Part shown: positions 34,024 to 43,990 of the stretch, in pieces
How the letters are laid out: every line of letters begins with the position of its first letter
Position numbering within the stretch: the stretch's first letter is position 1
NCBI RefSeq assembly: GCF_011682065.1
Contig: NZ_VUYU01000002.1
Coordinates: forward strand, 372,001-436,000
Reading direction: 5' to 3'
Source of the DNA: Massilia rubra
GTDB lineage: Bacteria; Pseudomonadota; Gammaproteobacteria; Burkholderiales; Burkholderiaceae_D
Length of the DNA stretch: 64,000 nt
Program-made: the position numbers and the translations under genes
The notes under the pieces: generated by a model
What the model saw: the letters and a program-made list of their open reading frames with translations, nothing else
What the model was told of the DNA's origin: nothing
Databases searched by the model: none

Positions 34024-34805
34024 ACACGACTTACACCAATCTGAGCGTCGAACGCCATCGGCATACGGTGCAGATCACGCTGCACAATCCACCGGCGCAC
34101 ACCTGGACCGAAGAGAGCCTGGCTGCATTGACCAGGCTGCTGAACGAGCTCCAGCAAGAGCGCGCGGTGTATGCGCTGGTCATCACCGGCGATGGTCCCA
34201 AGTTCTTCTCGGCCGGGGCCGACCTCAAGCTGTTCGCCGACGGCGACCAGGCGCGCGCGCGCCGCATGGCGCAGCGCTTCGGCGAAGCGTTCGAAGCACT
34301 GGCCGCGTTTCGCGGCGTGACCATCGCCGCCATGAACGGCTACGCCATGGGCGGCGGGCTCGAATGCGCATTGGCCTGCGATATCCGCATCGCCGAAGAG
34401 CACGCGCAGATGGCGCTGCCGGAAGCGTCGGTCGGCTTGCTGCCGTGCGCCGGAGGCACCCAGAACCTGGCGCGCCTGGTGGGCGAGGGCTGGGCCAAGC
34501 GCCTGATCCTGTGCGGCGAGCGCATCGGCGCGGCGCAGGCGCTGGCGATCGGGCTGGTCGAGGAAGTGGTGCCGTCCGGGCAGGCATTGAGCAGCGCGCT
34601 GGCCTTGGCCGCCAAAGTGGCGCGCCAGAGCCCGGGCAGCGTGGCCGCCTGCAAGGAGTTGATCCAGGCCGGCCGCAGCCTGCCGGCCCGGCACCTGTTG
34701 CCGCTCGAGCGCGAACGCTTCGTCAGCCTGTTCGATACCGAAGACCAGCGGGAGGGCGTGCAAGCCTTCCTCGGCAAACGCGAAGCGAGCTGGAAAAATG
34801 CCTGA
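34020..34805 (+). CDS. Enoyl-CoA hydratase (methacrylyl-CoA hydration)
   Basis: 261 residues, crotonase fold: oxyanion-hole segments FFSAGADLKLF and GYAMGGGLECALACD, and ALPEASVGLLPCAGGTQ with the second catalytic Glu region. In this operon it should hydrate methacrylyl-CoA to 3-hydroxyisobutyryl-CoA. It overlaps the dehydrogenase stop by 4 bases and the hydrolase start by 8 bases, so the genes are tightly coupled. Confidence 0.9.
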   Translation: MNTTYTNLSVERHRHTVQITLHNPPAHTWTEESLAALTRLLNELQQERAVYALVITGDGPKFFSAGADLKLFADGDQARARRMAQRFGEAFEALAAFRGVTIAAMNGYAMGGGLECALACDIRIAEEHAQMALPEASVGLLPCAGGTQNLARLVGEGWAKRLILCGERIGAAQALAIGLVEEVVPSGQALSSALALAAKVARQSPGSVAACKELIQAGRSLPARHLLPLERERFVSLFDTEDQREGVQAFLGKREASWKNA

Positions 34806-35919
34806 GATCACTCCCGGCACGGCCCCCGTGCGATTTGAAGAGCGCGCACTGGGCGGCGGCATGCGTCTGGCGCTCGCCACGCTCGATGCGCCCAAGTCCC
34901 TGCACGCGCTCACGCTCGAGATGATCGGCCTGCTCGACGCCGCCATGCAGCGCTGGGCGCGGGATGCGTCGATTGCCTGCGTGGTGCTGCAATCGAGCAC
35001 CGACAAAGCCTTTTGCGCCGGTGGCGACGTGCGCAGCCTGCGCGACGCCATCCTGGCGCAGCCGCGCCAGATACCGAACCTGGCCGCGCAAGCGTTCTTC
35101 AGCGCGGAATACCGGCTCGACTATCGCATCCATACCTTTCCCAAACCGGTGCTGGTGTGGGGCGGCGGCATCGTGATGGGCGGCGGCCTGGGGTTGATGG
35201 CCGGCGCCAGCCACCGCGTCGCGACGGAAACGACCCGGATCGCCATGCCGGAAGTGTCGATCGGCCTGTTTCCGGATGTGGGCGGCAGCTGGTTCCTGGC
35301 GCGCATGCCGGGCCGCTGCGGCCTGTTCCTGGGCTTGACCGGGGCCGCGATGAATGGCGCCGACGCCGTGTTTACCGGGCTGGCCGACTATCTGATCGCG
35401 CAGCAGGAACGCGCCAGCGTCATCGACGCCCTGTGCGACGCCGACTGGCGGGCAGCGCAACCGGCCGGCGTGACGCTCGATGCGGTTTTGCGCCGCTTTG
35501 CCGCCGCGCCGCAGGCCTGGCCGGCGGCCCAGGTGCGGACCCATTTCGATGCGATTGAGCAAATGACGGCGCCGCGCGCCTGCGCCGATGTGGTCTCGGC
35601 CATCGTCGCGTACAAGGGCGACTCGCCCTGGCTGAAACGGGCGGCGGCGACCCTTGGCGCGGGCTCGCCCCTGTCGGTCGCGCTGGCCTGGTCCTTGCGG
35701 GAGCGCGCGCGCCACCTCAATCTGGCCGACGTGTTTCGCCTGGAATTGAACGTGGCGGTGCGCTGCTGCGCCCATCCCGACTTTGCCGAGGGGGTGCGGG
35801 CGCTGCTGGTCGACAAGGACAACGCACCGCAATGGCAAGCGGCCAGCCCGGGGCACGTGGCGCACTGCTTCGCGCCGCTGTGGCACGATCATCCGCTGGC
35901 CGACCTGCCCACTCATTGA
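34798..35919 (+). CDS. 3-hydroxyisobutyryl-CoA hydrolase
   Basis: 373 residues, longer than hydratases, as expected for the HIBCH subfamily. Markers are KAFCAGGDVRSL, GGGIVMGGGLGLMAGASHRV and MPEVSIGLFPDVGGSWFLAR, the last almost diagnostic for 3-hydroxyisobutyryl-CoA hydrolases. It frees 3-hydroxyisobutyrate for the mmsB-type dehydrogenase encoded next. The gene begins inside the end of the hydratase gene. Confidence 0.92.
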   Translation: MPEITPGTAPVRFEERALGGGMRLALATLDAPKSLHALTLEMIGLLDAAMQRWARDASIACVVLQSSTDKAFCAGGDVRSLRDAILAQPRQIPNLAAQAFFSAEYRLDYRIHTFPKPVLVWGGGIVMGGGLGLMAGASHRVATETTRIAMPEVSIGLFPDVGGSWFLARMPGRCGLFLGLTGAAMNGADAVFTGLADYLIAQQERASVIDALCDADWRAAQPAGVTLDAVLRRFAAAPQAWPAAQVRTHFDAIEQMTAPRACADVVSAIVAYKGDSPWLKRAAATLGAGSPLSVALAWSLRERARHLNLADVFRLELNVAVRCCAHPDFAEGVRALLVDKDNAPQWQAASPGHVAHCFAPLWHDHPLADLPTH

Positions 35920-35933
35920 GAACGGAGTTTCAC

Positions 35934-36845
35934 ATGCAGCACATCGCTTTTATCGGACTGGGCAACATGGGCGCGCCGATGGCCCGCAACCTGCTGCGCG
36001 CACAGTACAGCGTGTCGGTCTTCGACTTGTCGGCGGCGGCCGTGGCCGCACTGAGCGGGGCCGGCGCGCGCGCCGCCGCCACGGCGGCCGACGCCGTTAA
36101 ACAGGCGGACATCGTCATCACCATGTTGCCGGGTAATGAGCACGTGCGCGCGCTGTACCTGGACAGTGGCGGCGTGCTCGATGCGGCGCCGGCGCGCGCG
36201 CTGCTGATCGATTGCAGCACCATCGCGGCCGATGTGGCCAGGGAAGTGGCCGGCGCCGCCGCCGCGCGCGGCTTTGCGATGCTCGATGCGCCGGTCTCGG
36301 GCGGCACGGCGGGGGCCGCCGCCGGCACGCTCACCTTCATCGTCGGCGGTGACGCCGATGCGCTGGAACGCGCGCGGGCGCTGCTCGGGGCGATGGGCAA
36401 GACTATTTTTCATGCCGGCGGCGCCGGCGCCGGCCAGGTGGCCAAGATCTGCAACAATATGCTGCTCGGCGTGCTGATGGCCGGCACGGCCGAAGCGCTG
36501 AACCTCGGCGTGGCCAACGGCCTCGATCCGAAGGTGCTGTCGGACATCATGTCGAAGAGCTCGGGCCGCAACTGGGCGCTGGAACTGTACAACCCGTGGC
36601 CCGGGGTGATGGAGGGCGCGCCGGCCTCGCGCGCTTACAGCGGCGGCTTCGGCAGCGCCCTGATGCTCAAGGACCTGGGGCTGGCCCGGCAGGCCGCCGC
36701 CGGCGTGCAGGCGCCGACGCCGCTGGGCAGCCTGGCCCACGAGTTGTACCGGCAACACCAGCAGGACGGGTATGGGCAGCAGGATTTTTCCAGCATCGTC
36801 AAGCTGTTCCAGGCCCGCATCCGGGCCGCGTCTCAGCCCGAATAG
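35934..36845 (+). CDS. mmsB: 3-hydroxyisobutyrate dehydrogenase
   Basis: 303 residues from the ATG at 35934, with ACGGAG upstream. N-terminal Rossmann domain GLGNMGAPMARNLL, substrate loop DAPVSGGTAGAAAGTL, and the catalytic Lys in GAGQVAKICNNMLLG, as in the beta-hydroxyacid dehydrogenase family. It oxidises 3-hydroxyisobutyrate to methylmalonate semialdehyde, the substrate of the mmsA product. Last gene of the valine operon; its 3' end overlaps the convergent metR-like gene by 13 bases. Confidence 0.94.
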   Translation: MQHIAFIGLGNMGAPMARNLLRAQYSVSVFDLSAAAVAALSGAGARAAATAADAVKQADIVITMLPGNEHVRALYLDSGGVLDAAPARALLIDCSTIAADVAREVAGAAAARGFAMLDAPVSGGTAGAAAGTLTFIVGGDADALERARALLGAMGKTIFHAGGAGAGQVAKICNNMLLGVLMAGTAEALNLGVANGLDPKVLSDIMSKSSGRNWALELYNPWPGVMEGAPASRAYSGGFGSALMLKDLGLARQAAAGVQAPTPLGSLAHELYRQHQQDGYGQQDFSSIVKLFQARIRAASQPE

Positions 36846-37729
36846 CGGTCGGCCTGGCGCGCCAGCGCGATGAACGATTGCACGTAGTCGATGTCGCTGT
36901 CGCTGTCGCGCACGCCCAGGTAAATATGCTTCCGGATGCCATGCGGGCCGAGCCGCAGGGTGCGCAAGGACAGGTGCGGCGCGTAATCGCTCACCAGCCA
37001 CTTCGGCAAGGCCGCCACGCCGCGCCCGCTGGCCACCATCTGCAGCAGGATATCGGTCGTTTCGATGGTCTTGTGCTTGCGCGGCGCGCATTTGGCCGGC
37101 AACAGGAACATGCTGTAAATATCCAGGCGCTCGATGGGAACCGGGTAGGTGATCAGGGTTTCTTCATTGAGCTGTTCGGGCGCCACTTCCTGCTGGCCGG
37201 CCCAAGGATGATCGCGGTGCACCACCAGCACCTGTTCATAGTCGAACACCGGTTCGAAGCGCAAGCCCGGCTTGAGCAGGGGATCGGGCGTGACCAGCAA
37301 GTCGATCTCGAAGCCGAACAGGGCGCCGATGCCGCCGAACTGGAACTTCTGTTTGACATCGACATCGACCAGCGGCCACGCCGCCAGGTAAGGCGAAACG
37401 ATTTTCAACAGCCATTGGTAGCAGGGATGGCACTCCATGCCGATGCGCAGGGTGCCCCGTTCGCCGTGGGCAAACTGGCGCAGCCGTTCTTCCGCCAGTA
37501 TCAACTGGGGCAGCAGGCGCTGCGCGACCCCGTGCAGATACAGTCCGGCCTGGGTCAGGCGCAAGCTGCGCCCTTCACGCAGCCAGAGGGAGGTGCCGAT
37601 CTGCCGTTCCAGCTTTTTCATGCTGTGGCTGAGGGCCGACTGGGTCACGTGCAGCACCTCGGCGGCGGCGGTCAGGGAGCCGTGCCGCTCGGTTTCGAGC
37701 AGGGTGGCCAGATGAATGCGTTCCAACAT
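36833..37729 (-). CDS. metR: LysR-family regulator, MetR-like
   Basis: 298 residues from the ATG at 37729 (MLERIHLATLLETERHGSL), which aligns with the beginning of E. coli MetR; the frame is open 16 codons further. The winged helix-turn-helix (residues 15-60: SLTAAAEVLHVTQSALSHSM) is followed by the effector-binding domain. MetR needs homocysteine to activate metE and metA. It is divergent from metE across 96 bp, the classic metR/metE arrangement. No unambiguous TGAA-N5-TTCA MetR site was found in the gap. Confidence 0.85.
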   Translation of the reverse strand: MLERIHLATLLETERHGSLTAAAEVLHVTQSALSHSMKKLERQIGTSLWLREGRSLRLTQAGLYLHGVAQRLLPQLILAEERLRQFAHGERGTLRIGMECHPCYQWLLKIVSPYLAAWPLVDVDVKQKFQFGGIGALFGFEIDLLVTPDPLLKPGLRFEPVFDYEQVLVVHRDHPWAGQQEVAPEQLNEETLITYPVPIERLDIYSMFLLPAKCAPRKHKTIETTDILLQMVASGRGVAALPKWLVSDYAPHLSLRTLRLGPHGIRKHIYLGVRDSDSDIDYVQSFIALARQADRYSG

Positions 37730-37825
37730 GGATGAGCAGATTTCATGGAGTGGTGAGAAAAGACCATTGTACTTCATCGATGGCGCTCTCTACCATGGTC
37801 GCACTGTCTAATTAAGGAGTGTGCA

Positions 37826-40117
37826 ATGACCATCGTTCATAATCTGGGATTCCCCCGCATCGGCGCGCGGCGCGAATTGAAATTCGCGCTGGAGTCCTAC
37901 TGGAAAGGCGACTCGTCGCGCGATGCGCTGAAACAACTGGGAGCTGAACTGCGCCAGCGCCACTGGCAAGACCAGGCCGGCCTGGACCTGGTGCCGGTGG
38001 GCGACTTCGCTTTCTACGACCAAGTGCTGGACATGAGTTTTACCCTGGGCAATTTGCCGCAGCGGGTGAGCGGCTTCCGGGGCGAGCAGCTCGATAACTA
38101 TTTCCGCGTGGCGCGCGGCCGTTCGGCGCACGCCGCCGAAGCCGGGCACGGCTGCTGCGACGGCGTGGCCGCCGGCGAAATGACCAAGTGGTTCGACACC
38201 AATTACCACTACATCGTGCCGGAACTGAGCGCGGCCAGCGCATTCGCCCTGGACCCCACCCGCCTGCTCGAACAATTGGCCGAAGCGGCCGCGCAGGGCG
38301 TCAAGGCCAAGCCGGTGATCATCGGCCCGCTCACTTACCTGGCGCTGGGCAAGGCCAAGGATCACTCCGACAAACTGGCTTTGTTGCCGCAACTGGTCGC
38401 GGTGTACGTGCAACTGCTCGACACGCTGGCGGCGCACGGCGTGGAATGGGTGCAGATCGACGAGCCGATCCTGGTCACCGAACTCGACGCCGCATGGCGG
38501 CAAGCGTTCACGCTGGCATACGAGCGCTTCAAGCCTTGCCGGGTCAAACTGCTGGTGGCGTCGTATTTCGGCAGCTTGCTCGAGAACCGGGCGCTCGCCG
38601 CCGGCTTGCCGGTAGCCGGCTTGCACATCGACGCCATCAACGGCGCCGACGATATCGCGCCGCTGCTCGCGCTGCTGCCGGCGGACAGCGTCTTGTCGCT
38701 GGGCGTCATCAACGGGCGCAATATCTGGAAGACCGACCTGGCCGCCGTGCTGGACTGGCTCGAACCGCTGGCCGCACGCCTCGGCGAGCGCCTGTGGATC
38801 GCGCCATCGTGCTCGCTGCTGCACGTGCCGGTCGACCTGGACAGCGAACTGACGCTCGATGCCGAGCTCGCATCCTGGCTCGCCTTCGCGCTGCAAAAAC
38901 TCGATGAGTTGCGCGTGCTGGCCGGGGCGCTGCGCGGCGGGCGCGCCAGCGTCAGGGACGAACTGGCGGCCAACCAGGCCGCGCTGGCGGCCCGCCGCGC
39001 CTCGCCAAGGGTCAACAAGCCGGCCGTGCGGCAAGCCATCGCCCGGATCGACGCCAGCCTGGGCCAGCGCAAGAGCCCGTACCCCGTGCGCGCCGCCCGG
39101 CAAGCCGCGCTGCTCAACTTGCCGCTGTACCCGACAACGACCATCGGTTCCTTTCCGCAAACGGCCGAGATCCGCCGCGCGCGCAGTGCCTACAAGGTCG
39201 GCACGCTCGACGCAGCGGCTTACACGGTGGCCATGCGGGAAGAAATCGCGCGCAGCGTGCGCGAGCAGGAGGCGCTGGGACTGGACGTGCTGGTGCATGG
39301 CGAAGCCGAGCGCAACGATATGGTCGAATATTTCGGCGAGCAACTCGACGGCTACGCCTTCAGCCAGTTCGGCTGGGTGCAGTCGTACGGCTCGCGCTGC
39401 GTCAAGCCGCCCATCCTGTTCGGCGACATCAGCCGGCCCAAGGCCATGACGGTGGCGTGGATCGGCTACGCACAGTCGCTCACCAGCAAGCCGATGAAGG
39501 GCATGCTGACCGGCCCGGTCACGATCCTGAATTGGTCGTTCGTGCGCGACGACCAGCCGCGCTCGGATTCATGCAAGCAACTGGCGCTGGCCATCCGCGC
39601 CGAAGTGCAGGACCTGGAGCAGGCCGGCGTGCGCGTGATCCAGATCGACGAGGCGGCCCTGCGCGAAGGCTTGCCGCTGCGCAAAGCGGAATGGCGGCAT
39701 TATCTCGACTGGGCGGTCGAATCGTTCCGCATCACGGCCAACGGCGTGGACGATGCGACACAGATCCACACCCATATGTGCTATTCGGAATTTAACGACA
39801 TCATTGCCTCGATTGCCAGCATGGATGCCGACGTGATTACGATCGAAACCTCGCGCTCGGACATGGAATTACTCGATGCCTTCGACCATTTCAACTACCC
39901 CAACCAGATCGGCCCGGGCGTGTACGACATTCATTCGCCCAACATTCCGAGCGAAGCGGACATCGTGCACCTGATGCAAAGGGCGGCCGAGCGCATTCCC
40001 GCGCAGCGCCTGTGGATCAATCCCGATTGCGGCCTGAAAACGCGGCAGTGGAGCGAGGTGCTGCCGGCCCTGCGCAATATGGTCGCGGCCGCGAAAACCC
40101 TGCGCGCCCGGGCCTGA
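37826..40117 (+). CDS. metE: Cobalamin-independent methionine synthase
   Basis: 763 residues, full length for MetE (two barrels). The N-terminal half starts [20 protein letters not shown]; the C-terminal catalytic half has [14 protein letters not shown] and [18 protein letters not shown]. Zinc ligands are His and Cys in HMCYSEFND and Cys in NPDCGLKTR. It transfers the methyl group of 5-methyltetrahydropteroyl-triglutamate to homocysteine without B12. It is divergent from the MetR-like gene. A 10-bp inverted repeat overlaps the stop codon. Confidence 0.96.
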   Translation: MTIVHNLGFPRIGARRELKFALESYWKGDSSRDALKQLGAELRQRHWQDQAGLDLVPVGDFAFYDQVLDMSFTLGNLPQRVSGFRGEQLDNYFRVARGRSAHAAEAGHGCCDGVAAGEMTKWFDTNYHYIVPELSAASAFALDPTRLLEQLAEAAAQGVKAKPVIIGPLTYLALGKAKDHSDKLALLPQLVAVYVQLLDTLAAHGVEWVQIDEPILVTELDAAWRQAFTLAYERFKPCRVKLLVASYFGSLLENRALAAGLPVAGLHIDAINGADDIAPLLALLPADSVLSLGVINGRNIWKTDLAAVLDWLEPLAARLGERLWIAPSCSLLHVPVDLDSELTLDAELASWLAFALQKLDELRVLAGALRGGRASVRDELAANQAALAARRASPRVNKPAVRQAIARIDASLGQRKSPYPVRAARQAALLNLPLYPTTTIGSFPQTAEIRRARSAYKVGTLDAAAYTVAMREEIARSVREQEALGLDVLVHGEAERNDMVEYFGEQLDGYAFSQFGWVQSYGSRCVKPPILFGDISRPKAMTVAWIGYAQSLTSKPMKGMLTGPVTILNWSFVRDDQPRSDSCKQLALAIRAEVQDLEQAGVRVIQIDEAALREGLPLRKAEWRHYLDWAVESFRITANGVDDATQIHTHMCYSEFNDIIASIASMDADVITIETSRSDMELLDAFDHFNYPNQIGPGVYDIHSPNIPSEADIVHLMQRAAERIPAQRLWINPDCGLKTRQWSEVLPALRNMVAAAKTLRARA

Positions 40118-40144
40118 TGCGGCGCGGCTGCCAGCGCATCAGGC
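40112..40144. terminator. Inverted repeat between convergent metE and the NRDE gene
   Basis: GCCTGATGCG (40112-40121) and CGCATCAGGC (40135-40144) are perfect reverse complements with 13 bases between. The left arm contains the metE stop. A third partial copy GCATCAGGCC follows at about 40154. There is no T run, but the position suits a bidirectional stop. Confidence 0.55.
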
Positions 40145-40159
40145 CGCCAGCGGCATGCA

Positions 40160-40897
40160 TCAGGCCAGCATGCGCTCGTGCAGTTCGGCGGGCGCATCGT
40201 CATACAGCTTGACCACGGTCGAGGTGCGCGTGCCGTAACCCGGAATCTCGATGCATACCGCCGACAATCCCCGCTCCAGGTCGAGCGCGACGCCGGTATC
40301 GGGCAGGCGCATGTCGGCCGCGCGGGTGGTGTCGGCCAGCATTTCGAAATACGCGTCTTCGGGCGCGCCCTGGCACAGCAAACTGGCGAACTGCGCCTTG
40401 GTGCGCACCACCTTCGGCCATGGCGCGTCGAGCAGGCTGTTGGAAATGCCGTAAATGCCCGGTTCCAGCGCCTGCCCGTTGCGCGCGTCGCCGGCCCCGC
40501 GATTCGAAAACCAGACCATGCCGCTGCGGTCGCCCAGCACCAGGTTAAAGCCGTTGTAGGCTGCGCCGCCATCGGCAATCTGCGCGATATAGTCGGCGGC
40601 CGTCATCGTACCGGCCAAAAAATCGACCACCAGCGCGCCGCGCGAGGGCGCATCGGTACGGCGCTCTTCGGGCGCGCGGATGTTGGTCAACGCCGCAAAC
40701 CGCGGGCCGTTGGCGCCATCTTGCGTGATGCCCATCCAGCTGCCGCCGAACTTGAGGTCGCGCCCGGCGTAAATGTTCGGATGCTCGGGCCACACGCCGG
40801 CTGGCGCGGTCGGGCGGTCATAGAATTCGTCGCGGTTGGCGGCGGCGATGAGGGGCACGCCGGGAACGACCTGCCATGCAAAAACAATCAGGCACAT
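40160..40897 (-). CDS. NRDE family protein (TANGO2-like)
   Basis: 245 residues starting MCLIVFAWQ, with the invariant N-terminal Cys 2 and the name-giving NRDE in AANRDEFYDRP. The GRDLKFGGSWMGI and ALTNIRAPEE segments are also typical. The N-terminal Cys suggests an Ntn-hydrolase-like fold; human TANGO2 relatives affect heme or acyl-CoA handling, and the bacterial role is unknown. The ATG at 40897 overlaps the DUF4936 gene by 10 bases, so they are co-transcribed. Confidence 0.9.
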   Translation of the reverse strand: MCLIVFAWQVVPGVPLIAAANRDEFYDRPTAPAGVWPEHPNIYAGRDLKFGGSWMGITQDGANGPRFAALTNIRAPEERRTDAPSRGALVVDFLAGTMTAADYIAQIADGGAAYNGFNLVLGDRSGMVWFSNRGAGDARNGQALEPGIYGISNSLLDAPWPKVVRTKAQFASLLCQGAPEDAYFEMLADTTRAADMRLPDTGVALDLERGLSAVCIEIPGYGTRTSTVVKLYDDAPAELHERMLA

Positions 40898-41178
40898 GTG
40901 CTTATATCCATGAAAACTTCCGAATGGCGCGGGCCATCGGTGAACTGATCCAACCCGGCTTGCCGGACCCCCGCCGCCAGCGCGGTGTCGAACCCGTTGG
41001 GGGTGGCAAGATAGATTTCCATCCAGGTCTGGCGCCCGTCTTGCGCGCCGGGACGGCGTTTGAGCGACCCCGTCACGCCCGTTGGCAAGGCCAGGTCGGC
41101 CTGCATGGCGCGCACCAGCGGCGCGAGGCGCGCCGCGTGCTCGTCGCGCACCTTGTAGTAAATATACAGGTCGACCAT
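40888..41178 (-). CDS. DUF4936 family protein
   Basis: 96 residues beginning MVDLYIYYKVRDEHAARL, with the conserved WMEIYLATPNGFD segment of DUF4936, a Burkholderiales family of unknown function probably folding as a ferredoxin-like alpha/beta sandwich. It lies between the ygfZ-like gene (6-bp gap) and the NRDE gene (10-base overlap), a conserved trio in this order of bacteria. Confidence 0.88.
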   Translation of the reverse strand: MVDLYIYYKVRDEHAARLAPLVRAMQADLALPTGVTGSLKRRPGAQDGRQTWMEIYLATPNGFDTALAAGVRQAGLDQFTDGPRHSEVFMDISTCA

Positions 41179-41184
41179 GGCAGG

Positions 41185-42234
41185 CTAGAGGTCGAGCGCG
41201 TCGAGCGCGTAGGGCATCGGCAACATGCGCAGTGGCACGCCACTGGCCGAGCCAAGGTGGACATTGCCTTGCTCGATGGCCGCCAGTTTCATTTCCACCA
41301 GCGCATCGACGCCGCCGGCGCCGTTCGGCGCGCTGTTGACGATCATGCCGCACGGCTGGTCGGGGTCGTCCGCGGCGAACACTTCGTTTCCGGCCTGGGC
41401 CGGCGCGTTGATCGTCGCCAGCGCGGTACGGCGCTTGAGCTTGCCCAAATACTGGCTGCGCGCGACGATTTCCTGGCCCGGATAACAGCCTTTCTTGAAA
41501 TTGACGCCGCCAAGCAACTCGAAATTGACCATCTGCGGAACAAATTGCTCCTGCGTACGCAGGGTGACCTGCGGCACGCCGGCATGAATCTCGGACAGGC
41601 GCCAGGCGTCGGTGCCAGCCGGGCGCAAGGCGCTGGCGAGCGCCGGCCAGGCGGCCTGGGCCGCCTCGGGCGTCGCCAGCCACTGGTAGCGGGGCGCGCC
41701 AAACACGTCGGCCACGCGCAGCAAGGTACCGAGCGGGTGGTCGATGCGCGAGTACGGCGTGGCCGGCAGCGCGCCGAACAAGGGCAGCAGCGCGGCCTCG
41801 GCGCCAGCGCCGCCAATGCCAAGCAGCACCATTGTGCCGCCAGCATCGCTGAACTTGGCTTTGGCGCGCATCACGAACATGGACAGGCGCTTTTGCAGTG
41901 CGGGGGCAATGTCGCGCGCCAGCTGCAGGAAGACCGACTCGCTGCCGCGCCACATCAGGAAGGTTGCCTGCAAGCGCCCCTTGGGGGTACAGTAGCCCGC
42001 CAGCCGCAGGTCCGCCAGGCCGAGATGTTCAACATCATTGGTCAGCTGATTGTGCAGGAAAGTGGCGGCATCGTCGCCGCTGACCGCGAGCAGGGCCTGG
42101 TCGGTGATGGCCGCGACGAAGCCGGATGCCAGCTCGGCGACGGTGAGCGCATGGCCGAAGTCCGGCACGTGGCCGGAGCCGTCAGTGGCGAGTTGCGCGC
42201 CCTGCGACGAGAGATATTCATTCCAGTTGTTCAT
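41185..42234 (-). CDS. ygfZ: Folate-binding protein YgfZ
   Basis: 349 residues from the ATG at 42234 (a TTG three codons upstream is less likely). It has the signature KGCYPGQEIVARSQY, with the redox-sensitive Cys, followed by LGKLKRRTAL. YgfZ resembles the T-protein of glycine cleavage, binds tetrahydrofolate and helps repair or assemble certain Fe-S enzymes. It is divergent from mltG across 53 bp and leads the ygfZ / DUF4936 / NRDE minus-strand unit. Confidence 0.93.
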   Translation of the reverse strand: MNNWNEYLSSQGAQLATDGSGHVPDFGHALTVAELASGFVAAITDQALLAVSGDDAATFLHNQLTNDVEHLGLADLRLAGYCTPKGRLQATFLMWRGSESVFLQLARDIAPALQKRLSMFVMRAKAKFSDAGGTMVLLGIGGAGAEAALLPLFGALPATPYSRIDHPLGTLLRVADVFGAPRYQWLATPEAAQAAWPALASALRPAGTDAWRLSEIHAGVPQVTLRTQEQFVPQMVNFELLGGVNFKKGCYPGQEIVARSQYLGKLKRRTALATINAPAQAGNEVFAADDPDQPCGMIVNSAPNGAGGVDALVEMKLAAIEQGNVHLGSASGVPLRMLPMPYALDALDL

Positions 42235-42287
42235 AAATTCCAAATATTTCCCGATTTAAGCTTTATCATTACGGGCTCATTATAGAG

Positions 42288-43322
42288 ATGTCGCGAAAAT
42301 CGCGCCGGACACGGCGTAAAACCACAGAATCGAGTTCGGCCTTGTTCAAAAAATTACTCATATTGATCCTCTTGCTGTGCACCGGCGCGGCGATGTACTT
42401 CTTCACCTGGGCCAAGGAGCCGATCACCACGTCCGGCGAGCCCATCGCATTTACGGTCCAGCCTGGCAGCAGCGTGGGCACGGCCGCCCAGGAGATTGTC
42501 GACGCCGGTGTGCCGGTCAATCCGTACATGCTGTCCTTGCTGGCGCGCGCCACCCAGACCGCGTCGAAGATCAAGGCCGGCACCTACGAGCTCAAGCCGA
42601 ACACCTCGCCGCGCCGCCTGCTCGACCAATTGGTGCGCGGCGAATTCGCCCAGGAATCGCTGACCATCATCGAAGGCTGGACCTTCAAGCAGATGCGCCA
42701 GGCGGTTGCCAGCAACAAAGGCCTCAAGCACGATACGGACAAGCTGTCCGATGCCGAACTGCTGGCCAGGATCACGACCGACTACAAGGCGGCCGAAGGC
42801 TTGTTCTTCCCGGACACCTATCTGTTCGCCAAGGGATCGAGCGACATACAGATCTACAAGCAGGCGCACGCCCTGATGATGAACCGCCTCGGCGCCGCCT
42901 GGGAAAAGCGCGACCCCAGCCTGCCGTACGACAACCCGTACCAGGCGCTGGTCATGGCCTCGATCATCGAAAAAGAAACCGGCCAGAAGTCCGAGCGCGC
43001 CATGATCGCCGGCGTGTTCGTGAACCGCCTGCGCCAGGGCATGATGCTGCAGACCGATCCGACCGTGATCTATGGCATGGGCGACAAGTACGCCGGCAAC
43101 ATCCGCAAACGCGACCTCGAAACCGACACGCCGTACAATACCTATACGCGCACCGGCCTGCCGCCGACCCCGATTGCCTTGCCTGGCGTGCAATCGCTGG
43201 CCGCCGCGCTGGGGCCGGCCAAGACCGACGCCCTGTATTTTGTGGCGCGCAAGGATGGCACCAGCCAGTTTTCCAGCAATTTGTCCGACCATAACCGGGC
43301 AGTGAATCAATATCAACGATAG
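42288..43322 (+). CDS. mltG: Endolytic murein transglycosylase MltG
   Basis: 344 residues: short basic cytoplasmic start ([14 protein letters not shown]), one membrane span (about 22-39), then a periplasmic LysM-like segment and the YceG domain. The catalytic Glu is in [10 protein letters not shown], followed by [19 protein letters not shown] and [17 protein letters not shown]. MltG cleaves nascent glycan strands inside the chain and sets their length. It begins the mltG-tmk-holB-pilZ operon. Confidence 0.95.
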   Translation: MSRKSRRTRRKTTESSSALFKKLLILILLLCTGAAMYFFTWAKEPITTSGEPIAFTVQPGSSVGTAAQEIVDAGVPVNPYMLSLLARATQTASKIKAGTYELKPNTSPRRLLDQLVRGEFAQESLTIIEGWTFKQMRQAVASNKGLKHDTDKLSDAELLARITTDYKAAEGLFFPDTYLFAKGSSDIQIYKQAHALMMNRLGAAWEKRDPSLPYDNPYQALVMASIIEKETGQKSERAMIAGVFVNRLRQGMMLQTDPTVIYGMGDKYAGNIRKRDLETDTPYNTYTRTGLPPTPIALPGVQSLAAALGPAKTDALYFVARKDGTSQFSSNLSDHNRAVNQYQR

Positions 43323-43336
43323 GCGTTTCCCGTTCC

Positions 43337-43963
43337 ATGACCGACAGTACCGCCTCAAGAGGCAAGTTCATCAGCTTTGAAGGCATCGACGGCGCCGGCA
43401 AGTCCACCCATATCGGCTTTGTCGCCGCCGCCCTGGCAGCGCGCGGCAAGCGCGTCGTCTCGTCACGCGAACCGGGCGGCACCGCGCTCGGCGAACACTT
43501 GCGCGAACTGCTATTGCACGAAAAGATGCACCTCGAAACCGAGGCCTTGCTGATGTTCGCCAGCCGCCGCGAGCATATCGCCCAGGTCATCGAACCGGGC
43601 CTGGAGCGTGGCGACTGGGTCATTTCCGACCGGTTTACCGACGCCAGCTTTGCCTACCAGGGCGGCGGACGGGGCCTGGACCGGGCCAAGCTGGAGGCGC
43701 TGGAGCAATGGGTGCATCCGCATCTGCAACCGGACCTGACCTTGCTGTTCGACGTGCCGCTCGATGTGGCCCGTGCGCGCCTGGACGCCACCCGTACGCT
43801 GGACAAGTTCGAACAGGAAAAAGCCGACTTTTTCGCGGCCTGCCGCAATGAATACCTGCGCCGCGCGGCGCAGTTTCCGGAACGGATTGTTGTCATCGAT
43901 TCCACGAAATCGATTGCCGAGATCCAGGCCGCCCTGGGCGACATCCTCGAAACGCTGCTGTAA
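43337..43963 (+). CDS. tmk: Thymidylate kinase
   Basis: 208 residues. P-loop [12 protein letters not shown] near residue 14, then [11 protein letters not shown], and the [18 protein letters not shown] segment containing the DRY/F-type base-binding region and lid. It phosphorylates dTMP to dTDP for DNA synthesis. It is 14 bp after mltG and 27 bp before holB. Confidence 0.96.
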   Translation: MTDSTASRGKFISFEGIDGAGKSTHIGFVAAALAARGKRVVSSREPGGTALGEHLRELLLHEKMHLETEALLMFASRREHIAQVIEPGLERGDWVISDRFTDASFAYQGGGRGLDRAKLEALEQWVHPHLQPDLTLLFDVPLDVARARLDATRTLDKFEQEKADFFAACRNEYLRRAAQFPERIVVIDSTKSIAEIQAALGDILETLL

Positions 43964-43990
43964 GTGATTGATTAAACTAAGAATGTCGCG

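Noticed and set aside
31347-36845. Operon as a leucine (liu) pathway
   Set aside because: No carboxylase subunits or HMG-CoA lyase are present, and mmsA, mmsB and the hydrolase with its diagnostic motif point to valine.
37730-37825. MetR binding site TGAA-N5-TTCA between metR and metE
   Set aside because: Only isolated half-sites were found; no correctly spaced pair.
40160-41953. A 597-codon minus-strand frame joining the NRDE gene with upstream sequence
   Set aside because: The upstream part is out of frame with the ygfZ and DUF4936 genes, which are real; the NRDE protein must begin at MCLIVF (40897) because its Cys 2 is essential to the family.
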